18,622 bases of DNA, taken from contig CANQSE010000007.1 in assembly GCA_947626405.1 (NCBI GenBank), positions 1 through 18,622 on the forward strand. Direction: 5' to 3'. Positions 13,440-18,622 of this stretch are shown piece by piece. The DNA is from an uncultured Acetatifactor sp. (GTDB lineage: Bacteria > Bacillota > Clostridia > Lachnospirales > Lachnospiraceae). A program made the translations under genes and the position numbers. How positions within the stretch are numbered: position 1 is the stretch's first letter; each line of letters opens with the position of its first letter. The notes below the pieces were generated by a model, which ran no database searches, was not told the origin of the DNA, and saw only the letters and a list, made by a program, of their open reading frames with translations.

Positions 13440-13604
13440 GTGGATAAACCGTATATTAACAGTTGTAAAATCACGCCGAACCCTGTAAATGCGAAAGCGA
13501 CAATATCAATAGTGCTTGACATTGAAGACAAGCCTATTGTGTTCCAGAAATCCACATATTACACCACCGAGATTAAGTCCGGTGAAAAGATTGGAGTACT
13601 GTAA
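13440..13604 (+). CDS. Small protein with an Ig-like 'TPNPVNA' N-terminus
   Basis: The 54-aa product starts at a GTG at 13440, with AGAGGGGGTG about ten bases upstream. It reads MDKPYINSCKITPNPVNAKA and on through TISIVLDIEDKPIVFQKS to a short charged tail. The ITPNPVNA-A-ISIVL motif is nearly the same as the last 20 residues of the next gene (ISPNPANASASVQIVLTIT), so a short strand module is repeated at both ends of this block. Both start and stop abut neighbours (ATAAGTGG, TAATG). It probably acts as a small baseplate or fibre accessory subunit. Confidence 0.65.
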   Translation: MDKPYINSCKITPNPVNAKATISIVLDIEDKPIVFQKSTYYTTEIKSGEKIGVL

Positions 13605-14518
13605 TGGCGATAACAAAAGTAAGAGTGCAAATCAATGGAGTATGGACGAACTGCACGAAGAACACTGCCGGACAATGGGCGTGTTCCGCGACTGCTCCGG
13701 CGCTGACCAGCTATAACAAAACGGGGAAATATTACCCTGTCACGGTAGAAGTCACCAACGATGCCGGGACGGTGGCAACATTCAACGATGCCTCGGCTAC
13801 CATCGGTTCATCCTTGCGTTTGACGGTAAAGGAAACGATCAAGCCAGTTATAACGCTTGTGTCGCCGACCAATTCCGCACTGACAAGAAACAATCTGCAA
13901 CCTATTACGTTCCGTGTGACAGACGAAACCGACGGGAGCGGGCTGAATCTTTCCTCTGTGGTGCTTACGCTTGACAGCACGCAGTATAAGAGCGGCGGCG
14001 CTGGTGTGGTAGTGACAGACATTGCAAACGGCAAGCAGTTTGTCTGCACGCCACAGGGCACGTTGGCAGATGGTAATCATACCATATCCATCACCGCGAA
14101 GGATAACGATGGAAATACGGCCACAATCGTATCCGCCACGTTTACAGTTGATACGACAAGACCTGTCCTCAACGTTACGGCTCCGGCGGATAACCTGATA
14201 ACCAACAAGGCCGCGTGTACGCTTACCGGCACCACAAATGACACCACAAGCAGTCCTGTGACTGTGACAGCCACGCTGAATGGCACGGACGTTGGCGCGA
14301 TCACGGTTGGCGATACCGGCGCATTCAGCAAGGCCCTCACGCTGAAAGAGGGTGCAAATACCATCGTGGTCAAGTCCACCGACAAGGCTGGAAACTTCAC
14401 CGAAGTGACACGCACCGTCAAACTGGATACGTCCGTTCCAAAACTGACAGCCGCAACGATTTCGCCGAATCCCGCGAACGCAAGCGCGAGTGTGCAGATT
14501 GTACTGACGATAACGTAA
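13604..14518 (+). CDS. Ig-like multi-domain tail protein
   Basis: The 304-aa product starts at the ATG at 13604 overlapping the preceding TAA (TAATG). After a leading domain (MAITKVRVQINGVWTNCTKN) come two bacterial Ig-like domains. The first spans about residues 82-185 (KPVITLVSPTNSALTRNNLQ and onward, ending ATFTVDTTRP). The second spans about 187-280 (PVLNVTAPADNLITNKAACT and onward, with GANTIVVKSTDKAGNF). A short TISPNPANASASVQIVLTIT ends it. Such domains decorate phage tails and can bind bacterial surface sugars. It sits between the hub and fibre genes, so it is a probable baseplate or side-fibre subunit. The repeats suggest it could gain or lose Ig units by recombination. Confidence 0.85.
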   Translation: MAITKVRVQINGVWTNCTKNTAGQWACSATAPALTSYNKTGKYYPVTVEVTNDAGTVATFNDASATIGSSLRLTVKETIKPVITLVSPTNSALTRNNLQPITFRVTDETDGSGLNLSSVVLTLDSTQYKSGGAGVVVTDIANGKQFVCTPQGTLADGNHTISITAKDNDGNTATIVSATFTVDTTRPVLNVTAPADNLITNKAACTLTGTTNDTTSSPVTVTATLNGTDVGAITVGDTGAFSKALTLKEGANTIVVKSTDKAGNFTEVTRTVKLDTSVPKLTAATISPNPANASASVQIVLTIT

Positions 14519-14527
14519 GGTGATGAT

Positions 14528-15124
14528 ATGGCGTATGTGGCTATAGAAGTTGGAAGCGATATAGTCTATGTAGCAGGGACGATCAACAGTGTTGATACAG
14601 TCTGGGAAGAACACGAAGGGCTGTGGTATGGATATGCTGATACGGCGAAGGACAACCTGTATCATTTCTGGGTTGAGATGTACGATGAGGCAGGGAACCG
14701 TAGCGAGTATGAGGACACTCTTTACTATGAGATGCCGTGGTTCGTTACCGACCGGACGCAGGAGGACATAGACAACCGGACAGAGAAGGCCTATATCAAT
14801 GCCAGCGATCTCAACCGGATTGAAAAAAACACTTATACCATCTGCGGTCTGATAGATATAGTGGTTGACACCAAAACGGATTGGGCTGTTGGAGATATTC
14901 CGCGTGTCGCAGACTTTGCGCGTATCCTTACGCAGATTGGCAAGATGTACGCCTTTGCGCACTATCATACAACGCCAATGCCGCCGGAGCGGCCGCTGAA
15001 TACGTTCCAAAAATATAACGCTGTAGAGCAGATACAGAAAGATTGCTTCGCGATCTATGTTGGGAACAAAAAAAATATAACATACGCCGGGGAGATATAC
15101 GCCGGAGAAGGAGGTTTTATCTAA
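14528..15124 (+). CDS. Baseplate / tail fibre accessory protein
   Basis: The 198-aa product starts at the ATG at 14528 after TAAGGTGAT. It opens with an Ig-like stretch (AIEVGSDIVYVAGTINSVDT; HFWVEMYDEAGNRSEYEDTL), then PWFVTDRTQEDIDNRTEKAY and INASDLNRIEKNTYTICGL. The TDRTQxDIxxxxE and ASDLNRIE motifs are common to baseplate proteins of gram-positive siphophages just before the receptor-binding fibre. It ends in FQKYNAVEQIQKDC and GEIYAGEGGFI. The TAA is followed one base later by the fibre start. Probably connects the hub to the fibre. Confidence 0.75.
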   Translation: MAYVAIEVGSDIVYVAGTINSVDTVWEEHEGLWYGYADTAKDNLYHFWVEMYDEAGNRSEYEDTLYYEMPWFVTDRTQEDIDNRTEKAYINASDLNRIEKNTYTICGLIDIVVDTKTDWAVGDIPRVADFARILTQIGKMYAFAHYHTTPMPPERPLNTFQKYNAVEQIQKDCFAIYVGNKKNITYAGEIYAGEGGFI

Positions 15125-15125
15125 A

Positions 15126-15728
15126 ATGGCATTCACAAAAAAGACATGGGTTGACCGCATGGTAGAGTTTGCGGGCAGGAGGAAGCTGACAAACGTATCA
15201 AATTCATCGTCCGTAGTCTATGATGTAGAGCGCGCGGAGGGTGTTGTCCAGCAGGAAGGAACAGCATTTTCGGCCGCGAACATGAACGATCTGGAGACAC
15301 GGATTGCAAATGCGATTACCGCGACAGACAGTACGGTTACAACGTTAAATAATAATTTCAATCAACTATCCACGCAGATCACTGACTACACCTACTATGC
15401 CGACGAATCAGAAAAGGTTGTCGGCAAGTGGATTGATGGCCGTACAATTTACAGGAGGCTTGTAAAAAAGCACGTTGTTGAGTCTTTTACCCAGAATAAA
15501 GAAGTATTACTTTTTACAGATACGAAAATTGATTGGCTGATAAACACATGGTATGCTATACATCAGTCAGCTCCCGTAAAAGGGTCTGTTAATGCTCCTG
15601 GCTTCGGAATCTGTTTGGTCTTTCACAATTCGTCGAATAATGTCATTATGCGCGTCCTTTATAATTGGGCCACTAGTACATCTACATATGATTTGTATGT
15701 TATGCTTGATTATGTCAAAAAAGTATAA
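15126..15728 (+). CDS. Tail fibre (receptor-binding) protein, active form with switchable C-terminus
   Basis: The 200-aa product starts at the ATG at 15126 behind AAGGAGG. Residues 1-77 are the constant part (AFTKKTWVDRMVEFAGRRKL, then EGTAFSAANMNDLETRIANA), a baseplate-anchoring module ending in a coiled coil. The left inverted repeat lies at codons 71-78. From residue 78 on comes the variable head: a VVGKWIDGRTIYRR segment, the family motif that opens the receptor-binding domain, then AT-rich beta-strand sequence ending DLYVMLDYVKKV. Eight bases beyond the stop lies the end of a second, convergent C-terminal domain. Inversion between the repeats would swap residues 78-200 for it. Binding specificity is unknown. 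Confidence 0.88.
   Translation: MAFTKKTWVDRMVEFAGRRKLTNVSNSSSVVYDVERAEGVVQQEGTAFSAANMNDLETRIANAITATDSTVTTLNNNFNQLSTQITDYTYYADESEKVVGKWIDGRTIYRRLVKKHVVESFTQNKEVLLFTDTKIDWLINTWYAIHQSAPVKGSVNAPGFGICLVFHNSSNNVIMRVLYNWATSTSTYDLYVMLDYVKKV
15336..15358 (+). repeat. Left inverted repeat of the fibre switch
   Basis: A 23-bp repeat beginning GTTACAA and carrying the exact 16-mer CGTTAAATAATAATTT, inside the active fibre gene. Its partner at 16098-16120 is inverted and differs at one base (A to G). The frame is GTT ACA ACG TTA AAT AAT AAT TT, coding VTTLNNN. It is a candidate crossover site. Confidence 0.88.
15417..15439 (+). repeat. Second, inner inverted repeat (pairs with 16032-16054)
   Basis: The DNA for VVGKWIDG in the active gene is 21/23 identical, inverted, to 16032-16054 in the silent cassette, and in the same frame. 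It could also act as a crossover, or simply reflect a conserved protein motif. The sequence between outer and inner repeats differs in length (58 against 43 bp), which favours the outer pair as the exchange site. Confidence 0.75.
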
Positions 15729-15736
15729 TTAGGCCG

Positions 15737-16120
15737 TCAACTTGTTTTGGTATAATTTATCGTGATAGTGAAATTTCCAGCAGAATATATGCCTACTTGG
15801 ATAACGATATTATCGTCTCTTATAAACTGTACTCCAGCATTATAATTCCCTGCAGTTTCTGTGGTTGCAACTATTGGAAATGGACAATGTTCATTTGCCA
15901 TGTCTCGTAAACAAAAGGATCTCGAGCCATCCACCGTGCGAAATGTGCCAATATTGCTTATCCCGTGTGGGATAGCATAATTGCCAGTAGTGGTAACTCT
16001 GGCCTGTATTGTTTTGGCATATATGTCCTTCCCATCAATCCATTTGCCGACCACATGTTCTTCAGTCATGGAGACCAACTGAGCAGATATCGATTTCAAA
16101 TTATTATTTAACGCTGTAAC
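15737..16120 (-). CDS. Silent alternative fibre C-terminal cassette, 127 codons, no start
   Basis: On the minus strand the frame runs from the right repeat (VTALNNNLKSISAQLVSMTE) through HVVGKWIDGKDIYAKTIQA, then a variable domain (NYAIPHGISNIGTFRTVDGS; ANEHCPFPIVATTETAGNY), ending GNFTITINYTKTS. It has no start of its own: an in-frame TGA lies just upstream of the repeat (first base at 16128), and no ribosome site precedes it in frame. A TTG at 16099 is only an accident of the frame. It resembles the active head in its first motif and last strand but differs between, so it is a different receptor-binding version. It is AT-richer than the constant region, as is the active head, which suggests both heads are recent imports. 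Confidence 0.82.
   Translation of the reverse strand, partial: VTALNNNLKSISAQLVSMTEEHVVGKWIDGKDIYAKTIQARVTTTGNYAIPHGISNIGTFRTVDGSRSFCLRDMANEHCPFPIVATTETAGNYNAGVQFIRDDNIVIQVGIYSAGNFTITINYTKTS
16098..16120 (-). repeat. Right inverted repeat of the fibre switch
   Basis: The inverted copy of 15336-15358, 22/23 identical, coding VTALNNN in the silent cassette. Its outer edge coincides with the loss of similarity between the two sides. Confidence 0.88.
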
Positions 16121-16155
16121 TGTAAATCACAATAATCATAAAAAGGAGAACAAAA

Positions 16156-16575
16156 ATGCGAAAAATCAGATTTGCAGACAACACGGAAATCAATATTTTC
16201 GATGTTGCCAAAACCGACAGAGAGGTATCTGTCAATGTGGAAATCAATGAGGAAAACACCCTCGATTCCGTTGTCGAGACGTTTTCCGACCAGACAAAGA
16301 CCGCCGTCATGCGGTACTATGTCGGTGTTGACCTGATGGATGGCTATGCGGGCTACACAAAAATGCAGAATGCCGTCTATCAGCCGAACATGACCACGGA
16401 CATTGACTTTGAGCAGACCGACCCCACCACGGAGAGCGGCTTTGCGGAAACGAAGATTAATCTTCTGACCATCACGATGCAGAAAGCGTCTGCAATCTCC
16501 ATTGTGGCGCGGCAGACCGACCAGAACACCGCCAACATCGACTATATCGCGATGGAAACCGGCGTTGACCTTTGA
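16156..16575 (+). CDS. Phage protein of unknown function, 139 aa
   Basis: Starts at the ATG at 16156 with AAAAAGGAGAACAAAA. The product (RKIRFADNTEINIFDVAKTD; VSVNVEINEENTLDSVVETF) is a compact alpha/beta protein with no transmembrane segment. It sits between the fibre switch and XkdX, a place often taken by a small tail or fibre accessory protein; a fibre-folding or baseplate role is a guess. Its start lies 35 bp outside the right repeat, so inversion should not disturb it. It continues the late operon, perhaps by read-through from the fibre. Confidence 0.68.
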   Translation: MRKIRFADNTEINIFDVAKTDREVSVNVEINEENTLDSVVETFSDQTKTAVMRYYVGVDLMDGYAGYTKMQNAVYQPNMTTDIDFEQTDPTTESGFAETKINLLTITMQKASAISIVARQTDQNTANIDYIAMETGVDL

Positions 16576-16592
16576 CGGAAGGAGGGAATGTA

Positions 16593-16733
16593 ATGCAGTC
16601 AAAAAATTTTGAGAAGGTGAAGGGCTACTATGACAGAAAGCTGTGGGACATCCGGAAAGTCAAGGATGCCGTCGGGAAGTGGATTACGTCTGAGGAATAC
16701 AAGGATATTACGGGTGACACCTACAGAGCATGA
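16593..16733 (+). CDS. xkdX: XkdX-family protein
   Basis: A 46-aa product starting at the ATG at 16593 behind GGAGGGAATGTA. KNFEKVKGYYDRKLWDIRKV followed by KDAVGKWITSEEYKDITG is the XkdX signature found in PBSX-like and many gram-positive prophages, always near fibre and holin genes. Function is not established to my knowledge. The stop is followed within ten bases by the next start. Confidence 0.9.
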   Translation: MQSKNFEKVKGYYDRKLWDIRKVKDAVGKWITSEEYKDITGDTYRA

Positions 16734-16743
16734 GGGGATGAAG

Positions 16744-17058
16744 ATGCTGGAGTTTGTGCTGGAGTATTGGGTTGACTTTCTTTTCGGCTTGCTGATTGCC
16801 GGAATGTCTTTGGCGTACAAAAAACTGGCAAAAAAAGTGCGGGAACAGGAGTATGTCAAAGAGGGTGTCATGGCGATTCTGCATGACCGTCTTTTTCAGG
16901 CCGGCAGATATTACATATCGAAAAATGAGATAACGCTGGACGAATTGAAAAACGTGGAATACCTGTACGAAAGCTATCACAACCTCGGCGGGAACGGAAC
17001 CGGAACAGAAATCTGGGAGAGGGTGAAGAACCTACCCATCAAAAAGGAAGGAGAATAA
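16744..17058 (+). CDS. Membrane-anchored phage protein in the lysis module
   Basis: I choose the ATG at 16744, six bases after GAGGGG; the ATG at 16738 is too close to that site. The 104-aa product has one hydrophobic N-terminal segment (VDFLFGLLIAGMSLAYK, about residues 9-25), a basic stretch KKLAKKVREQEYVKEG, then soluble helices (MAILHDRLFQAGRYYISKNE; LDELKNVEYLYESYHNLGGN) and a C-terminal WERVKNLPIKKEGE. Its place between XkdX and the holin-like gene suggests a holin-associated or accessory lysis protein. Topology with the N-terminal anchor and a cytoplasmic tail is inferred from the positive residues after the helix. Confidence 0.75.
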   Translation: MLEFVLEYWVDFLFGLLIAGMSLAYKKLAKKVREQEYVKEGVMAILHDRLFQAGRYYISKNEITLDELKNVEYLYESYHNLGGNGTGTEIWERVKNLPIKKEGE

Positions 17059-17061
17059 TCA

Positions 17062-17280
17062 ATGAAAATCGACTGGGCGAAGAAGCTGACAAGCAGGAAG
17101 TTCTGGGCGGCGGTTATCGGATTCGTCACCCCTATCCTGACCATTGCGCAGATACCGGAAAACACCGTGGCACAGGTGACAGCTACCATCATGGCGGGCG
17201 GTACGCTAATTGCCTACATCATCGGCGAGGGCATGATTGACGCGGCGGCGGCAGGGAAGGACAAGCCGGATGAAGTTTGA
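17062..17280 (+). CDS. Phage holin-like membrane protein, 72 aa
   Basis: Starts at the ATG at 17062 behind AAGGAAGGAGAATAATC. The basic N-terminus KIDWAKKLTSRK is followed by two hydrophobic segments: about residues 13-28 (FWAAVIGFVTPILTIA) and about 37-53 (AQVTATIMAGGTLIAYI). A charged C-terminus AAAAGKDKPDEV follows. Size and two-segment layout suit a small class II holin, which opens the membrane so the lysin reaches the wall. It precedes the lysin with two tiny membrane proteins between. Confidence 0.8.
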   Translation: MKIDWAKKLTSRKFWAAVIGFVTPILTIAQIPENTVAQVTATIMAGGTLIAYIIGEGMIDAAAAGKDKPDEV

Positions 17281-17452
17281 AATCGCCGTTATAATCATCA
17301 GCATTGTGGTTCCGCTATGCGTATCCTCCTGTAATGCTGACTGGTGGATAGGCCACGATAACGGCGAAGCATACACACGATATCAGGAGGAAATGCGCCG
17401 ATACATAGATGAAAACGGCCTTTCCCCTGATATCTATGGATATGGGTGGTAG
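17270..17452 (+). CDS. Small phage lipoprotein, 60 aa
   Basis: The ATG at 17270 lies inside the end of the holin gene in another frame, eight bases after AAGGA. A signal segment KFEIAVIIISIVVPLCVSS is followed by a cysteine in a lipobox-like VSSC. After it come about 42 exposed residues, acidic and aromatic, with DWWIGHDNGEAYTRYQEEMR and DENGLSPDIYGYGW. If processed, it would sit on the outer face of the membrane. Possible roles are superinfection exclusion, as for known phage lipoproteins, or lysis timing; neither is shown. Confidence 0.68.
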   Translation: MKFEIAVIIISIVVPLCVSSCNADWWIGHDNGEAYTRYQEEMRRYIDENGLSPDIYGYGW

Positions 17453-17456
17453 CGGG

Positions 17457-17555
17457 ATGAAGTGGAAAGCAATATTCTTAACAGCAGTTTATCTTTTCTG
17501 CTTTTTTGCGATATGGTTTTTCATTATTTCTCGTTATGGCTTTGAGGGATGGTAA
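17457..17555 (+). CDS. Tiny membrane protein, 32 aa
   Basis: From the ATG at 17457, MKWKAIFLTAVYLFCFFAIW then FFIISRYGFEGW. One continuous hydrophobic segment covers about residues 5-24. Its own ribosome site is weak, and its end overlaps the lysin leader (GAGGG lies inside it). The hydrophobic bias over a short frame and the lysis setting suggest a real membrane peptide, such as an antiholin or accessory, but translation is not certain. Confidence 0.5.
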   Translation: MKWKAIFLTAVYLFCFFAIWFFIISRYGFEGW

Positions 17556-17557
17556 TT

Positions 17558-18334
17558 ATGTGGAAAGGCATTGACGTATCTGACAATCAGGGCGTTATCA
17601 ACTGGGGTAAAGTCAAGGCGGCGGGCGTACAGTTCGCCGTCTTGCGGAGCGTACGGCGGTCTGGCAAGGCGGACAATCAGTTCGCAAACAACGTAGCCGG
17701 TTGCCGGGCAAACAGTATTCCGTTCAGCGTCTACAAATATACTTACGCCATAACGGAGGACGCGGCGCGGACGGAAGCACAACAGGTAGTTGCTCTACTG
17801 GATTCCATAAGGGCGGATAAGACAATGATCGTCTGGTGGGACGTAGAGGACAGGAATACGCTCTGCGGGCTGGGGCGGGACAAGCTGACCGCCATCATCA
17901 GCGCGGCAAAGGATGTTATTGTTGACGCTGGATATCGGTTCGGGTTGTATGTGGGGCTGTACGTTTACAAGGAAAACTGGTTTGATTTTTCCGTGTTTGC
18001 CGCCGATCCTCTCTGGGTAGCACGGTATCCGTCAAAGGCGCAGAAAGACTTGTCTTACAATCCGGCAGAAAAATACAAGCCGTCTGTAGGCCGTGCAATT
18101 TGGGGTTGGCAGTATTCTTCCAATGGCAAGGTTGACGGGGTTCCCGGGCCGGTTGATTTGGATATCTGTTACACAGACCCCGCACCGCAGGAACAGCCAA
18201 AAGAGGAACCCGGCGTTATCTATACCGTTTCCGTGGCGGATGTGTGGACACGCGAACGGGCAGAAGCATTACAGCGACAGTTGGCGGCTATCGGTATCAA
18301 TGGCGTGGTGCATAAATGCAAAATTTTATCATAA
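17558..18334 (+). CDS. Endolysin, GH25 lysozyme (muramidase) with C-terminal SPOR-like segment
   Basis: I choose the ATG at 17558 (MWKGIDVSDNQGVINWGKVK), nine bases after GAGGG; the in-frame ATG at 17549 abuts that site. The 258-aa product is a GH25 domain (residues 1 to about 205). It shows the GIDVSDNQG opening (Asp6), VVWWDVEDR-type catalytic centre (Asp95, Glu97) in MIVWWDVEDRNT, FGLYVGLYVYKENWF, WVARYPS and the closing GPVDLDICY. It cleaves the beta-1,4 bond between N-acetylmuramic acid and N-acetylglucosamine of peptidoglycan. A proline/glutamate linker (APQEQPKEEPG) leads to YTVSVADVWTRERAEALQRQ, resembling the start of a SPOR (peptidoglycan-binding) domain; at about 37 residues it is short for a whole one. 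No signal peptide, so release depends on the holin. Confidence 0.93.
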   Translation: MWKGIDVSDNQGVINWGKVKAAGVQFAVLRSVRRSGKADNQFANNVAGCRANSIPFSVYKYTYAITEDAARTEAQQVVALLDSIRADKTMIVWWDVEDRNTLCGLGRDKLTAIISAAKDVIVDAGYRFGLYVGLYVYKENWFDFSVFAADPLWVARYPSKAQKDLSYNPAEKYKPSVGRAIWGWQYSSNGKVDGVPGPVDLDICYTDPAPQEQPKEEPGVIYTVSVADVWTRERAEALQRQLAAIGINGVVHKCKILS

Positions 18335-18337
18335 CAA

Positions 18338-18383
18338 AAAGACCCGGCGGGCGGAAACGCTTGACCGGGCCTTTGATTTTGTT
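18338..18383 (+). terminator. Rho-independent terminator at the end of the lysis operon
   Basis: AAAGACCCGG (18338-18347) pairs with CCGGGCCTTT (18365-18374), with one A-C mismatch, around an inner GCG-GAAA-CGC hairpin with a GNRA loop. GATTTTGTT follows. It closes the phage late transcript. Confidence 0.85.
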
Positions 18384-18387
18384 TATA

Positions 18388-18450
18388 ATTCATTTAGCTA
18401 ACTCATTCAGCTAATTCATTTTGTTAATTCGTTTAATTATAAATAATTAT
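18388..18450. repeat. AT-rich iterated repeats next to the attachment site
   Basis: Four 13-bp units run from 18388 to 18439: ATTCATTTAGCTA, ACTCATTCAGCTA, ATTCATTTTGTTA, ATTCGTTTAATTA. Two exact TAAATAATTA units follow to about 18459. No gene is seen between 18375 and 18545. Iterated short repeats close to an att core are typical of arm-type integrase sites (inference). Confidence 0.6.
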
Positions 18451-18512
18451 AAATAATTAGAGTTTGTTAGAGATAGCATTATAGCATTATTATAGCGCGA
18501 CCACGCCGAAAG

Positions 18513-18619
18513 CCGCATAAAATCAACGTTTTCTCGGGTAAACGTCCTGACTTTTAATCAGGTTGTCGGGGGTTCGAATCCCCCGTGCTTCATTCCCGGA
18601 AAATCCAGTGTTTATGCGG
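18513..18619. repeat. Inverted repeat flanking the tRNA-Lys fragment
   Basis: CCGCATAAA (18513-18521) is exactly inverted at 18611-18619. Imperfect similarity continues inward (TTTTC-CGG on both sides). The pair embraces the tRNA fragment. It may mark recombinase core-arm sites or be part of a host terminator on the right. A separate perfect dyad ACGTTT/AAACGT (18526-18531 with 18540-18545) abuts the fragment on the left. Confidence 0.45.
18546..18592 (+). pseudogene. 3' half of tRNA-Lys(TTT): probable prophage attachment junction
   Basis: The anticodon arm CCTGA-CTTTTAA-TCAGG (anticodon TTT, 18552 or 18553-18555 region), variable TTGTC, T arm GGGGG-TTCGAAT-CCCCC (18568-18584), acceptor strand GTGCTTC and discriminator A are intact. 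The 5' part, an acceptor GAAGCAC and D arm, is absent; the upstream sequence is unrelated phage DNA. A tRNA cut at the anticodon arm is the classic tyrosine-integrase target. So the left end of the prophage should carry or abut a full tRNA-Lys. Host sequence probably begins beyond 18592. Confidence 0.8.
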
Positions 18620-18622
18620 ATT

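Larger units (their letters stand above)
15336..16120. mobile_element. Predicted invertible DNA segment (785 bp) exchanging fibre C-termini
   Basis: Bounded by the 23-bp inverted repeats and containing two convergent C-terminal coding regions whose stops are eight bases apart (15728 and 15737). The left one is fused in frame to the constant N-terminus and the right one is silent. Both begin with VVGKWIDG-x-x-IY and end in a short lysine/tyrosine strand. The reading frame of both repeats is the same, so inversion gives a 197-aa fibre. This is the arrangement of Mu G-type tail fibre switches. Inversion itself is not observed here, and no invertase gene is in the window. Confidence 0.8.

Noticed and set aside
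13808..15160. 450-codon open frame on the minus strand opposite the Ig and baseplate genes
   Set aside because: It lies antisense to three well-supported genes with proper ribosome sites. Its translation is rich in Arg, His, Cys and Ile with no domain pattern, as expected for a shadow frame.
15737..16099. The minus-strand frame as an independent gene starting at TTG 16099
   Set aside because: The TTG is in the middle of the repeat-encoded NNNLKS segment, with no ribosome site. Homology with the fibre continues upstream of it to the repeat edge, so it is a headless cassette.
15126..16120. Diversity-generating retroelement (template/variable repeat) as the source of fibre variation
   Set aside because: No reverse transcriptase in the window and no adenine-specific differences between two parallel copies. 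The copies are inverted with unrelated centres, which fits inversion.
18546..18592. A complete tRNA-Lys gene
   Set aside because: No GAAGCAC acceptor strand or D arm occurs upstream within tRNA length; only the 3' half is present.

Overview
The window is the late half of a siphovirus-type prophage in a low-to-mid GC Firmicute, most likely a gut Clostridia. This rests on AGGAGG-type ribosome sites, an XkdX-family gene, Gp15-family and GH25 genes, a gram-positive holin/lysozyme block, and a tRNA-Lys(TTT) fragment ending the element. The genus cannot be named from sequence alone.

Layout. Positions 1-1100 hold an accessory regulatory island: a leftward hypothetical gene divergent from a 60-aa ribbon-helix-helix regulator, with three near-identical palindromes between them. 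Positions 1110-3110 hold a second accessory block: a DUF5131 (Gp37/Gp68-type, CX3CX2C) gene, a hairpin-rich RNA candidate behind its own promoter-like box, small phage proteins, and two aberrant tRNA-like elements, closed by a strong terminator. After a 250-bp non-coding gap with 11-bp tandem repeats and a third tRNA-like element, the morphogenesis operon runs without a break. Its order is scaffold, major capsid, decoration candidate, head-tail connectors, tail tube, two tail chaperones, tape measure, distal tail, tail hub, Ig-like and baseplate proteins, a receptor-binding fibre, XkdX, holins, a small lipoprotein, and GH25 lysin. Terminase, portal and minor head genes are not in the window, although they would normally precede the scaffold. 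The right end has a terminator, AT-rich iterated repeats and the 3' half of tRNA-Lys(TTT), interpreted as the prophage attachment junction.

The most interesting system is at 15336-16120. The fibre gene reads into a variable C-terminal domain. Immediately beyond its stop, in convergent orientation, lies a second C-terminal domain with no start of its own. It is bounded by an inverted 23-bp repeat (22/23 identical) that keeps the reading frame. Inversion would replace the last 123 codons with an alternative receptor-binding head, giving a 197-aa instead of a 200-aa fibre. This has the architecture of the Mu G-segment, built here into a small gram-positive siphophage fibre. No invertase gene is visible in the window.

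Other structures worth checking are a duplicated GGTACAA-N17-(T/G)GTA promoter-like box, mutually exclusive hairpins covering the ribosome site of the first tail chaperone, and GC/AT mosaicism in the tape measure gene.
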